A DNA stretch of 64,000 bases. Source: Comamonadaceae bacterium (GTDB taxonomy: Bacteria; Pseudomonadota; Gammaproteobacteria; Burkholderiales; Burkholderiaceae_C). Where the stretch lies: positions 1-64,000 of the forward strand of contig JAIYCG010000014.1 of NCBI GenBank assembly GCA_027488115.1. Direction: 5' to 3'. This document shows positions 53,355 through 62,253 of this stretch, piece by piece. The notes under the pieces were generated by a model. The model was not told the origin of the DNA. It made no database searches and worked only from the letters and a program-made list of their open reading frames with translations. Position 1 is the stretch's first letter. Each line of letters starts with the position of its first letter. The position numbers and the translations under genes are program-made.

Positions 53355-54089
53355 TTAGGATCGGGGTAATTTGCTTTTCCAAACATTCCAAGGCCGCTCA
53401 ACTTGACCTGCGTTGGTTTCGGCGGAGTTGCGGGCTTCGTCATCAGACAGGTACACAGGCTCGCCTGCACCCATGCCGAAACTCATGCGCATCGCATCCG
53501 CTTGTAACTTGGCATTGCCTTCTGTGTAGTAGGCACGAAACACTGCAAGTTGGATTGAGTTGGCCACCACCACATTGCCATGACCTCGCAGCAAGGCCAC
53601 GGTGTTGTTGCCCAGCGTGTCGGCCAATGACTCGCCAATGCTTTGATTGCGAATGAGCATGTCAGAGGTTTCGCCCAGCGTATCGCGAATTTCAAAGGTA
53701 GGCACGTTGCTGCCCAAGAAGCCACTCATGTGGCAAATGGGGCGCAGGCGCGCGCCCGTCACGCCAAACGGAATGATGGCGGGTGAATGGCTGTGCACAA
53801 CAGAGTTCACGTCTGGGCGTTTTTTCAAGATCGCACTGTGGATGAATCTTTCCAAATAAGATTTTCGGCCTTGAGCATCGTGCACGTCGCCATTCAAGTC
53901 GCATTCCACAATGTCAGCCGCAGTGACCGATGCCGGCGCCATGCTGCGCGCAATGAAAAAACGCTCTGGGTTGTCGGGATGGCGAACACTGATGTGGCCA
54001 AAGCCGTCAAAGACGCCTTCGTTGGCCAAAATTTGATTGGCCGTGGCCAAGTCTTCTAAGAGTTGTTGAATTGCAGGGGAAGTTGACAT
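53355..54089 (-). CDS. Class II aldolase/adducin-family protein
   Basis: Members of this zinc-dependent family are aldolases, epimerases or decarboxylases (L-fuculose-phosphate aldolase type). The 244-residue protein has GFGHISVRHPDNPERFFI, VVHSHSPAI with the metal His pair, and LRGHGNVVV with a further His. ATG 54089 is preferred over the in-frame 54164, which would overlap the neighbouring gene. The mix with a molybdenum hydroxylase and solute-binding proteins suggests a side-chain cleavage or decarboxylation step in a catabolic route, which is inference. Confidence 0.88.
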   Translation of the reverse strand: MSTSPAIQQLLEDLATANQILANEGVFDGFGHISVRHPDNPERFFIARSMAPASVTAADIVECDLNGDVHDAQGRKSYLERFIHSAILKKRPDVNSVVHSHSPAIIPFGVTGARLRPICHMSGFLGSNVPTFEIRDTLGETSDMLIRNQSIGESLADTLGNNTVALLRGHGNVVVANSIQLAVFRAYYTEGNAKLQADAMRMSFGMGAGEPVYLSDDEARNSAETNAGQVERPWNVWKSKLPRS

Positions 54090-54124
54090 GGCGGTTTTCT
54101 TGTTGTGTGAATGGGGCTTGCTAA

Positions 54125-55219
54125 TTACTTTGTTAAGAACAAACGGGTCCAGTGCTGATTCCATTTCTCGGCTTCGTCAACGACGATGCCAGGATCGGTC
54201 AGCACATAGTTAAAGTTGTTCAAATTAGATTTGACTTTTTGATTGGCAGGTGGACGGCCCATGCTGTTTAACAGCGTTTGCGCTTCGGGTGAAAGAAAAA
54301 AGTCTGCCAACAAAGCAGCAGCATGCGGATGCGGCGCGTTGCGAGCAACACCGACACCTTGAGGACGTGCCAGTGTCGGCTCGATAGGCACCCAATCGAT
54401 TGGGGCACCCCGTTGTTTCAAAGACTGAGCATTGGCGTTGTAGATGGTCAAGCCCACATCGGTTTCTCCCGCCGATACCATTTGTGCCAACAAAATATGG
54501 CCTTTGCGCACATCTGGCTTTTGATCAGACAGTTTCTTGAAAAACGCCATGCCACGTTGTTCGCCCATCGAATTGACCAGGCCACCCATCCACTCAGCAT
54601 CGGTTGACTCAATGGCGATGCGGCCTTTCCACTTTGGCTCTGTAAAGCCTTCATAGTGTTTGGGCAAGTCTTCGCGTTTCACTTTTTGCGTATTGAAAGC
54701 AACGACAAAGAAGTTGACACGGTCGGGCAACCACATGCGGTGTTTGGGAATCATGCCTTGCGGTAAATCTGCAATGTGGGGACTGTGAAATTCAGACAAC
54801 ATTTTTTCTCGCGCCAACATTTCCATTTCTGGTCCATTGGTCTCCACCACATCTACCGTATGGCGCTTGGCGCGACCTTCGTTCACAACGCGCTGCACCA
54901 CACCATCGCTCAGGCCTCGCCACACCGTCACTTTGATGCCATATTTTTTTTCAAACTCAGCCAACAAAGGACCCGATTCGGTGGGTGCCAAAGAGGTGTA
55001 AAGCGTGACTGCGCCTTCTTTGCGTGCACGCTCTAACAACCAAGCTTCGCGGTCTAGCGCCTTGTTCATCAAAATAGCATCATGCGGTCCCACATTCTGC
55101 GGCGCTGTTGTTTGAGCCACAGCCGCCAGTGAGAGAGACGCTGTGACCCAAAAAATCGCCAGCCTTCGCGTGATGGCACTAGAAAATTCCAACGCTTGGT
55201 CAAGACAAACTTGCAGCAT
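54125..55219 (-). CDS. ABC transporter substrate-binding protein (iron/spermidine type)
   Basis: This is a periplasmic binding protein of the FbpA/PotD-like group. From ATG 55219, which has GAAGGAG upstream, it has 364 residues with a signal peptide ending near AAVAQ. Typical stretches are EGAVTLYTSLAPTESGPLLAEFEKKYG (residues about 70-95) and NAPHPHAAALLADFFLSPEAQ. No permease or ATPase gene is nearby. The FbpA iron-binding tyrosines are not clearly present, so an organic ligand is likely. Confidence 0.85.
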   Translation of the reverse strand: MLQVCLDQALEFSSAITRRLAIFWVTASLSLAAVAQTTAPQNVGPHDAILMNKALDREAWLLERARKEGAVTLYTSLAPTESGPLLAEFEKKYGIKVTVWRGLSDGVVQRVVNEGRAKRHTVDVVETNGPEMEMLAREKMLSEFHSPHIADLPQGMIPKHRMWLPDRVNFFVVAFNTQKVKREDLPKHYEGFTEPKWKGRIAIESTDAEWMGGLVNSMGEQRGMAFFKKLSDQKPDVRKGHILLAQMVSAGETDVGLTIYNANAQSLKQRGAPIDWVPIEPTLARPQGVGVARNAPHPHAAALLADFFLSPEAQTLLNSMGRPPANQKVKSNLNNFNYVLTDPGIVVDEAEKWNQHWTRLFLTK

Positions 55220-55230
55220 GAAGTTCTCCT

Positions 55231-57630
55231 TCAAATTGAGGCCAAGATAGATTTCACTCGCGTGGGGTTCAACGGTGCTTGTCGCATTCGGACACCCGTT
55301 GCATCAAAAAATGCATTGGCCACTGCCGCTGGCACCACCCTGCAAGTTGCTTCACCCGCGCCTGTGGGAGGTGCTTCTGGCCGATTGATCAGCACGATGT
55401 CAATCTCTTGTGGCGCATCTTTGATTTCCAAAATAGGGTAGCTGTTCCAATCGACGCTTTTGACTTTGTCGGGCGCAAACTGCACCTCTTCAAACAAGGT
55501 TCTAGAAAGTGCTTGAACGAGACCGCCTTCAATGGTGTAGCGCAAACCTTGCGGGTTCACAATCAGGCCGCAATCGTGGGCCACCGTGAATTTACGGCCC
55601 CAAATTCGACCTGTCTTTCGATCCACTTCAATCTCAGCCACCACGGCCACGATGGTGCCTGCGCGTTGTGCATAAGCAATACCGCGGCCACTCAAAACAG
55701 GGCCGCGTCTGTCACGCTTGGCATGACCCCGAGGCTCCCAGCCCGACTTTTCAGCAGCGGCTTTGAGGACGGCAATGTCACGGGGTGCCTTGGCATATTT
55801 CACGCGAAATGCCACCGGGTCTTCTCCCGTTGCGTGGGCCAGTTCATCGATGAATTGTTCGCTGGCAAATTGAATTTGCAAACCCACAGGGTCTCGCATG
55901 TGCGAGGTGCGCATGGGGGAGGCGCTGGCAATCAAATCGGGAATCACTTCCCATGCCAACATTTTGTGGTCAAAGGCATAGCTTTCTTCAGGCGTGCCAA
56001 AGGTGATGCCACCTTTGGGAGGCAAGCCTAATTCCATGCCCACCAAACTGTCGCGTGGATCTGACTCGTTGCTGTCAATCGTTGCACGTGAAAATGCACG
56101 GGTTGTGAAATCGTAGCCCACCACTTTGCCAGAAGCATCAATGGCTGCTCTTGCGCGGTGCACCGATGCAGGCGCTTTCGGATCCCATGCGGTGCCGTCA
56201 TGTCGCATGCCTTGCACGCGCACAGGTTGACCGACCAGCTTTGAGATCATGGCCGCATCTAGCACGGCGTCACCTGCATCGTTGCGACCATACGAGCCAG
56301 GACCTTGAACCCAAATGGCTTCAACAGTTTCAACCGGGACTTTTAACAAATTGGCGACGCCATCTCGCGCATAGTGTGGCTTTTGTGAGCCTGTCCAAAT
56401 GGTAATTTGGCCTGCCTTCACATCGGCCACTGCACTGGCGGGGCCCATGCTGGCATGCGATTGAAAGGGCCATAAATATTCGGCCTCCACCAACTTCACA
56501 GCAGACTTCAAAGCCGCGGCAACATCACCGTTTTTGATGTCCTCAGAACGCTTGCGTGTGGGCGCTTGACGAATGTGCTCATGCAGTTTTTCAAATTCTG
56601 GGAATGGCTTGCTTGGAGCCACCCACGTCACCTTCAATTCTTTGGCAGCCTTCACGGCATCCCACTCACGCGCGGCCACCACCGCCAAGAAGTTCTTTTC
56701 GCGCACCACACGGGCCCCTTGGATGTGCTTGATGGAAGACTCGTCGACCTTGTCTGCGAGGCCGCCAGCAACAGGGGTGCGTATGACACGTGCATGCAAC
56801 ATGCCGGGTACTTTGACATCGGCAATATTGCCTTCAGTCCCAAAAACTTTCCACGCGACATCATTGCGTGGCAAGGACAATCCCACCACCTTGTACTCAG
56901 AGGGCGTCTTCAATTTGGCGGTCCCTCTGACATCCAATTGATTGCCTATTTGCTTGTTCCAAACCACTTTGGAATTGAAGTACTTGCCGCCAATCAGTTC
57001 TGCGTAAGTCACTTTCAGAGCTTCATTGCCTTTGACAGAAATAACACCGTCAAAAATGCTTAAATTGGCCACCGGCACATTCAGTTTTTCACTGGCCAGG
57101 TTGAGCAAAATGCGACGCGCTTCTGCAGCCGCATTGCGCAGCGGTTTAGCGCCCGCTTGGATGCCTAAAGCGCTAGAGGCGCCGCCTTGATTCAAAGAAG
57201 TGGCCGAGTTACCCATCACAATTTTGACTTTGCGATAAGCCACATCCAATTCTTCTGCCACGATTTGGCCAATGGCGACATCCAAACCCTGACCCAAATC
57301 TACTTTGCCGTAATAGGCCACCACATGGCCATCGGGTTGAATGGCCACCCATGAGTCTAGCTCTTCCGCTGTCAACGCAGGCTTGATGGCGCTGATGCTT
57401 GCCAAGCTTGTCCCCACTGCACCCACAGTGCTGCCTGAAGCAGCAGCAGCGGTGGTATTGCCCGCCGCTTGCGCAAACGCTTCGGTTGACAAGCTGCCAC
57501 TGGCGACTGAAACAACCAGCGCGCCGGCTGCACTTAAAAAATCACGCCTTGAAGGACCACTGGCCAATTCTGATGAGCCTTGTTGCATGTCAATAGGCTG
57601 GGGGCTGTCTGGATTGAACTTGTGTGTCAT
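55231..57630 (-). CDS. Molybdenum hydroxylase large subunit (IorB-like)
   Basis: The 799-residue protein is a xanthine-oxidase-family molybdopterin subunit of the two-subunit isoquinoline 1-oxidoreductase or aldehyde dehydrogenase type. A twin-arginine signal is present (SRRDFL at 27-32, then a hydrophobic stretch), so the enzyme is exported folded. Key stretches are YYGKVDLGQGLDVAIGQI, QGPGSYGRNDAGDAVLDAA and, near the C-terminus, APPTGAGEATCRVVP with the catalytic Glu of the family. It hydroxylates a heteroaromatic ring or oxidises an aldehyde; the substrate is unknown. The small subunit gene is 9 bp upstream. Confidence 0.9.
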   Translation of the reverse strand: MTHKFNPDSPQPIDMQQGSSELASGPSRRDFLSAAGALVVSVASGSLSTEAFAQAAGNTTAAAASGSTVGAVGTSLASISAIKPALTAEELDSWVAIQPDGHVVAYYGKVDLGQGLDVAIGQIVAEELDVAYRKVKIVMGNSATSLNQGGASSALGIQAGAKPLRNAAAEARRILLNLASEKLNVPVANLSIFDGVISVKGNEALKVTYAELIGGKYFNSKVVWNKQIGNQLDVRGTAKLKTPSEYKVVGLSLPRNDVAWKVFGTEGNIADVKVPGMLHARVIRTPVAGGLADKVDESSIKHIQGARVVREKNFLAVVAAREWDAVKAAKELKVTWVAPSKPFPEFEKLHEHIRQAPTRKRSEDIKNGDVAAALKSAVKLVEAEYLWPFQSHASMGPASAVADVKAGQITIWTGSQKPHYARDGVANLLKVPVETVEAIWVQGPGSYGRNDAGDAVLDAAMISKLVGQPVRVQGMRHDGTAWDPKAPASVHRARAAIDASGKVVGYDFTTRAFSRATIDSNESDPRDSLVGMELGLPPKGGITFGTPEESYAFDHKMLAWEVIPDLIASASPMRTSHMRDPVGLQIQFASEQFIDELAHATGEDPVAFRVKYAKAPRDIAVLKAAAEKSGWEPRGHAKRDRRGPVLSGRGIAYAQRAGTIVAVVAEIEVDRKTGRIWGRKFTVAHDCGLIVNPQGLRYTIEGGLVQALSRTLFEEVQFAPDKVKSVDWNSYPILEIKDAPQEIDIVLINRPEAPPTGAGEATCRVVPAAVANAFFDATGVRMRQAPLNPTRVKSILASI

Positions 57631-57639
57631 GGGATCTCC

Positions 57640-58104
57640 TTAAGCCATCAAAGTTTGAGCGCGCTTGATGGCACGCAAGATGGCGACATGCGTGCCGCAG
57701 CGGCACTTCAAACCTTCCAGCGCAGTTTTGATTTCTGCATCACTGGCTTTCGGATTTTTCTTCAAAAATGCGGCAGAAGTCATGACCCAACCATTGATGC
57801 AATGGCCACATTGCGGCACTTGCTCTTCTAAAAATGCAGCTTGAATGGGGTGTGGTTTCTCGGGGGTGCCCAGTCCGGCCAAGGTGGTCACTTTTTTGCC
57901 CTTCACTGCAGACACCGGCATGACACACGAGCGCACCGCTTGGCCGTCAATGTGCACCGTGCATGCGCCACATTGGGCGAGGCCACACCCAAATTTGGGG
58001 TTGTTCAATTTCAGATCGTCGCGCAATGCATAAAGCAATGGCATTTGCGGATCGCTGTCGATTTGGACGGATTTTCCGTCTACTTGAAAAGGTGTTAAAG
58101 CCAT
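57640..58104 (-). CDS. Molybdenum hydroxylase 2Fe-2S small subunit (IorA-like)
   Basis: The 154-residue protein carries two 2Fe-2S clusters. The plant-ferredoxin type is in GCGLAQCGACTVHIDGQ with a further Cys in RSCVMPV. The second type is in PQCGHCINGW and KCRCGTH. It passes electrons from the molybdenum subunit. No FAD subunit is encoded next to it, so, as for IorAB enzymes, the acceptor may be a cytochrome c rather than NAD. A c-type cytochrome gene is at 63588. Confidence 0.94.
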   Translation of the reverse strand: MALTPFQVDGKSVQIDSDPQMPLLYALRDDLKLNNPKFGCGLAQCGACTVHIDGQAVRSCVMPVSAVKGKKVTTLAGLGTPEKPHPIQAAFLEEQVPQCGHCINGWVMTSAAFLKKNPKASDAEIKTALEGLKCRCGTHVAILRAIKRAQTLMA

Positions 58105-58125
58105 GTTGCCTCCTGTTGATTTTGA

Positions 58126-59124
58126 TCAGTCTTCTGAAAGTATTTCATCCAAAGCTGCCACCAGCGCACGCTGTAATTCCGGGTCTTGGCTGGAGTGGCC
58201 TGCTGTATGCACCACGCGCAACTTAGCCAGTGGCCAAACTTGCTTGAGTTGCCAAGCAGTTTCGGCAGGTGTCACCATGTCGAATTGGCCTTGCACAATG
58301 ATGCCGGGGATGTCTTTGAGAAAGTCATTGGCCGTGCTGGGCAGAACCTGTCCCCGACTGCCCAAGCCAGGATCATGCGCAAACATGTGCGCCGATATTT
58401 TGGCCATGGCCAAACAATGCAACTCATCTTCTTGCGTGAAGTAAGGATGCAAAAAAGGCTCACTGGGATGCACGCTGCTAAGAGCATCCTCCCATTGACA
58501 CCAGGCTTTAGCCATGGCCAGAACTTGATCTGGCTTAGCGTTTTGAAGTACGTCGTCGTATGCGCGCAAAATCTCACATGACTGGCCATGGGCTGGGTCC
58601 GCTTGTAAAGGCCGCAGCGCAGCAACAGCTTCAACATAAGCCTGCCATTGCGCTCTGAAAATGCGCGATGCGCCGCCTTCTTTGTACAGCCAATCCAGTT
58701 CTTGGTCTTGTGCTGCAAAGACACCTCGCAAGACCATGCCCGATACACGGTTTGTGAATTTTTTGGCATAGGCCAGCGCCAAGGTGCAGCCCCATGAACC
58801 ACCGCACAACAACCACCTGTCTATGCCCAGCAAGACTCTCAGTTGCTCAAGGTCGGCCACCAAGTTTGCTAAAAAGTTATGCGCTGTTTCGGCATGGGGC
58901 ATTGATCTGCCACAGCCTCGTTGGTCCATCAAAATAATGCGGTACCGATGCGGATCGAACAAGCGTCTGGCAGTGGGTGTGCAGCCACCGCCAGGGCCGC
59001 CATGCAAATACACCACAGGTCGACCTTGTGGATTGCCACACTCCTCCCAATATACCTGATGACCGTGACCGACCTCCATCAAGCCTGTCTTGTAGGGAAT
59101 GGTGGCCGGGTACAAAGGGGTCAT
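58126..59124 (-). CDS. Prolyl aminopeptidase-like alpha/beta hydrolase
   Basis: The 332-residue protein matches peptidase family S33: YLHGGPGGGCTP (oxyanion region), LMDQRGCGRSMPHAE, nucleophile GGSWGC, the Asp in GQFDMVTP and the His in TAGHSS. Prolyl aminopeptidases remove N-terminal Pro from peptides. The usual GGSWGS is GGSWGC here. Its ATG overlaps the stop of the EutA-like gene by four bases, so it is translated with that gene and could serve the same pathway, perhaps on an amide or ester rather than peptides. Confidence 0.87.
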   Translation of the reverse strand: MTPLYPATIPYKTGLMEVGHGHQVYWEECGNPQGRPVVYLHGGPGGGCTPTARRLFDPHRYRIILMDQRGCGRSMPHAETAHNFLANLVADLEQLRVLLGIDRWLLCGGSWGCTLALAYAKKFTNRVSGMVLRGVFAAQDQELDWLYKEGGASRIFRAQWQAYVEAVAALRPLQADPAHGQSCEILRAYDDVLQNAKPDQVLAMAKAWCQWEDALSSVHPSEPFLHPYFTQEDELHCLAMAKISAHMFAHDPGLGSRGQVLPSTANDFLKDIPGIIVQGQFDMVTPAETAWQLKQVWPLAKLRVVHTAGHSSQDPELQRALVAALDEILSED

Positions 59125-60662
59125 GTTTGCAATGCCGCTCGGCCTAGCCCAGACGAGCCAGGAAAAACCAAACTCTTGATGACCACGGGCACAGCGCCAG
59201 AGGTTTCAAGCATGGCGCCAATGTCAATGAAATCGAGTTCTTTCAGGGTAATGCCATCGATTGAAAGCACTGGACTGTCGATGTGCAACTCTTCGTGGCA
59301 ATGAATGCCTATCAGGCCGCCACAGTCAGCCTCTCCCACCAACAACAGCGGATGAGCTTGCTTCAATACGGATGCCATGCCATCGACCACGGCACGGCAA
59401 AAGGCATCCAGTCTTTGAAAGGTGGCCGAACCTTGCCAGCGATAGCACAAAGCCACTGCTTGAACCCCTTCGTGTAAATCCAAACGCCTGAGGGCGCGTC
59501 GAATGTGCTCTGCAATGTCTTCGCCGTTCAATGTCTCTGCCGTCAAATCCAATTGAGGCGCAATCACAGGCACATTGCGCAGCGGCAAAATGGTGGCAGG
59601 CTCCACATAGATGGTGCTACCGCTCACTTGAACCGTGTACTGAGATGCACCAATGACTGTGGCGCGTATGCCTTGATCTGGCACCTCGAGCCTAGGCCCC
59701 CATGTCAGGGCTTTGGCTCTCACGGCCTTGGCCAGCAAGGGGCCTAAATCGCCATAGGCTTGAGTTTCTCTGCCGTAAACATACTCCGAAACGCCGCCGG
59801 AAAACGTCAGAACATCGGGCATTTTTTCGGCCAGCAACGGCTCGAGCCTGAGCAAGGACTGGCTGATGGCGTCTGGTGCAGAAGTGCCAGCCACTTCAAA
59901 TATTCTGTCGGCCATGCGCTCAACCATGCGCTCTAAATCTGTCGCAGCAACAGCTTGGCCCAGTTGTAAATTCAGGCCTACTTCTTGCGCAAATCTGCGG
60001 CCAGCTTCTTCCAAACGAACCAAGCAGCCATTGGCGTCCAACGCCACAATGCGTGCGCCGATGTCCACAGCCGTCAAGTCAACCAACTCACCGTTTTCAC
60101 ACACCGCAATTTTGGTGGTGCCGCCGCCAATGTCAATGTTCATGACGCGCGCGGTTTCACGCACCGAGCGAGCAGCTGCACCGGAGCCAAAAGCAGCGAG
60201 TGTGGTTTCCAAAGCATCACCCGCGCTGACCGATACAAACTTACCAGCTTGTGCTGCAAACAAATCGGCAATGGCCCGCGAGTTACTTCGCCTTACTGCT
60301 ACGCCCGTCAGAATCAAGGCGCCTGTGTCAATTTTGTCGGGCGCAATACCGGCTTGTTCATATTGCGCTTCAATGAACTTGCCCAAAGCCGCAGCATCAA
60401 TGCTTTGATCGGATGCATAAGGTGTCAAAAGCACATCCGATTCATGCAGTACGGTGCGCTCGCTCACGATGTACCTGTTGTCAAGTCGCTCTAGCACCAA
60501 GCGCGAGAATACCAAGTGCGAAGTCGAGGAACCGATGTCAACGCCCACACTGACCAAAATAATTTCATCTTCGCCTTCCAAACTGCGGCGAACATTGCTG
60601 AAGAAAACGCGACCGCCAACAGGAGCTTCCTGCTGTTGTGATGCGATCACGTCGACACTCAT
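59121..60662 (-). CDS. EutA-like reactivating ATPase
   Basis: EutA is the chaperone-like ATPase that replaces damaged cobalamin in ethanolamine ammonia-lyase. The 513-residue protein has two actin-fold phosphate motifs (VGVDIGSSTSHLVFSRL near residue 40 and NIDIGGGTTKIAV near 175) and FSGGVSEYVYG, as in EutA. Neither EutB nor EutC is nearby. The gene is coupled by ATGA overlaps to the cupin gene upstream and the hydrolase gene downstream. It may serve an eut enzyme encoded elsewhere or have a new client. Confidence 0.85.
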   Translation of the reverse strand: MSVDVIASQQQEAPVGGRVFFSNVRRSLEGEDEIILVSVGVDIGSSTSHLVFSRLVLERLDNRYIVSERTVLHESDVLLTPYASDQSIDAAALGKFIEAQYEQAGIAPDKIDTGALILTGVAVRRSNSRAIADLFAAQAGKFVSVSAGDALETTLAAFGSGAAARSVRETARVMNIDIGGGTTKIAVCENGELVDLTAVDIGARIVALDANGCLVRLEEAGRRFAQEVGLNLQLGQAVAATDLERMVERMADRIFEVAGTSAPDAISQSLLRLEPLLAEKMPDVLTFSGGVSEYVYGRETQAYGDLGPLLAKAVRAKALTWGPRLEVPDQGIRATVIGASQYTVQVSGSTIYVEPATILPLRNVPVIAPQLDLTAETLNGEDIAEHIRRALRRLDLHEGVQAVALCYRWQGSATFQRLDAFCRAVVDGMASVLKQAHPLLLVGEADCGGLIGIHCHEELHIDSPVLSIDGITLKELDFIDIGAMLETSGAVPVVIKSLVFPGSSGLGRAALQT

Positions 60663-61888
60663 TGTTTTTTCGGTCCAAACTTTGCCATGAACTCAGCGGG
60701 AATGTTGTACCAATCGGGGTCCATGCGATCGGGCACACTGTTTTTCTTCAAGAGTTCTTGGTACTCTTTGCGAATATGCGGGTCTTCCAACCAATAGGGT
60801 ATGGTGGTGCCACCTTCGGTCACATCTTGTGCGGTGTAGTCCGTGTGCTTAGAGCCCGGTGCACCAGGATCGCGGCCTGGATTGTGTGGGCCAAACCATG
60901 CTGTAAGACGCAAAGCTTCTTCGCCTGCACTGAAATGCTGGTGATACCAGCGTGCGCCGCCTGGGGCTGCCGACACCAAGCCAACGGGCTCGTAATCAAT
61001 GCGACGGACCAAATGTTCTTTGCCGTCTTTCCAAGGGGTCTCGCCTTCGTCTTCAGGCCATGTGTAGGTATAGCCTTTGCCATTCAAACAAATGAGCACA
61101 GCAGCAGAGGTGTGAGCATGCGCCCTTGAATAGCGACCATTTTCGTGTTGGCCAATCCAGAAATAAAAGCAGTTGTTGGTCATGAAGGGCTCAATGCGGC
61201 GGTAACCGGGAGAGCGGCGGTTGTCCAATGGCAACTCGCACTTCATGACATCTGGAATGAAGTTGGTTTTGCGCATGGCCAAACCGCGGACGGGGTCGGC
61301 TTCCACTTCATCGCGGGCTTGGTAAAAGTCGTCGGCACCATTGAAGCGATCACGGAACACGAAGGGGTTGTTGAAAACAGCCTCGGTGCTTTGCAGCATG
61401 TTCAACACATTGGGTGCGGTGGTGCCAGCGAGCAACAAAGCGCCGCTTGAAGTGGCATTCACAATGCGATGCCATGCATTGATGGGGATGGAGAACATGG
61501 AGCCGGCTTGCCACTCAAACACGTGCTTCTTGGTGTCGCCCTCTTGCCAGACCTCGGTGGTGCCTCGGCCTTCCACAACCAAGTAAATTTCTTCGTACAT
61601 GTGCTTTTCAGGGTGCAATGCACCAGCACCTGGCACCTCGACCACATAGCAACCCCACTTGGTTTCTGTGCCGTACAGCTGTATGAAGTGACCTTTGCCG
61701 CCCGTACGCTTCCAAGGCACCAAGGGCAAGTTTTGCACCTTGTTGATGCCCACATCGCGAAACACCGGTAAACCTTCGGCTTCCATGAACGCGTCATAAG
61801 GCGTGGGTTGCTTTTTGAAAACGCCATAGCCGGCTTTTTTGTGACCCGCTGGCTCGTGCCAATGGCTGGTGTCTTTGTCGTGGGGCAT
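60659..61888 (-). CDS. Double-cupin protein, EutA-associated
   Basis: The 409-residue protein contains two cupin barrels. The first shows HPEKHMYEEIYLVVEGRG and PINAWHRIVN; the second shows RAHAHTSAAVLICLNGKG and RWYHQHFSAGEEALRL. His and Glu in both could bind metal. I recall similar proteins being named ethanolamine ammonia-lyase-activating protein in databases, which fits the EutA-like gene that overlaps it. The reaction, if any, is unknown. It is the first gene of the accessory minus-strand run. Confidence 0.8.
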   Translation of the reverse strand: MPHDKDTSHWHEPAGHKKAGYGVFKKQPTPYDAFMEAEGLPVFRDVGINKVQNLPLVPWKRTGGKGHFIQLYGTETKWGCYVVEVPGAGALHPEKHMYEEIYLVVEGRGTTEVWQEGDTKKHVFEWQAGSMFSIPINAWHRIVNATSSGALLLAGTTAPNVLNMLQSTEAVFNNPFVFRDRFNGADDFYQARDEVEADPVRGLAMRKTNFIPDVMKCELPLDNRRSPGYRRIEPFMTNNCFYFWIGQHENGRYSRAHAHTSAAVLICLNGKGYTYTWPEDEGETPWKDGKEHLVRRIDYEPVGLVSAAPGGARWYHQHFSAGEEALRLTAWFGPHNPGRDPGAPGSKHTDYTAQDVTEGGTTIPYWLEDPHIRKEYQELLKKNSVPDRMDPDWYNIPAEFMAKFGPKKQ

Positions 61889-62253
61889 GTCTCTAGTCCA
61901 AAATTGAAGGGTTGCAAAAGCTTGCTTAGAAAAGGCCGTCCAAAGTCGTTCTTTTATATTGAACGGCGTTCTACTATGCTAAACCACCCCTCTTGTACCG
62001 TCAACAGGGTTCGCCTTTGAAAGTGCCTTGAGCGCTGTGGCTTTTTCTCACAAGGCGCGACACCAAAAAGTGTTGTTATGGCGCAAATGAATCTGACGTC
62101 TAGGGTATTCACGAATGTGTGGAATGCCTGATTTTTCGCTTAATAGGACCACTGTCTTTCAAAAGAGAACAGTGTTCTTCATGCCGGAACAGGCGGCTGA
62201 ACCCCCAGATCACTGGGCTCAATGATTTCACTTTTTATTACTTGGAGATCCAC
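61889..62253. promoter_or_regulatory. Divergent control region with GAAC/GTTC repeats
   Basis: The 365-bp region between the cupin gene and the porin gene has no credible gene. CGTTC-N9-GAACG is at 61947-61965, GAACG-G-CGTTC at 61961-61971 and AGAAC-AGT-GTTCT at 62166-62178. One cluster lies 60-80 bp from the cupin start and the other about 75-90 bp from the porin start. A regulator that binds both sides is likely but not encoded nearby. Confidence 0.55.

Noticed and set aside
59866-60408. 180-codon plus-strand frame opposite the EutA-like gene
   Set aside because: It mirrors the EutA-like coding frame, shows biased Ala/Ser/Arg content and no motif, and has no ribosome binding site.
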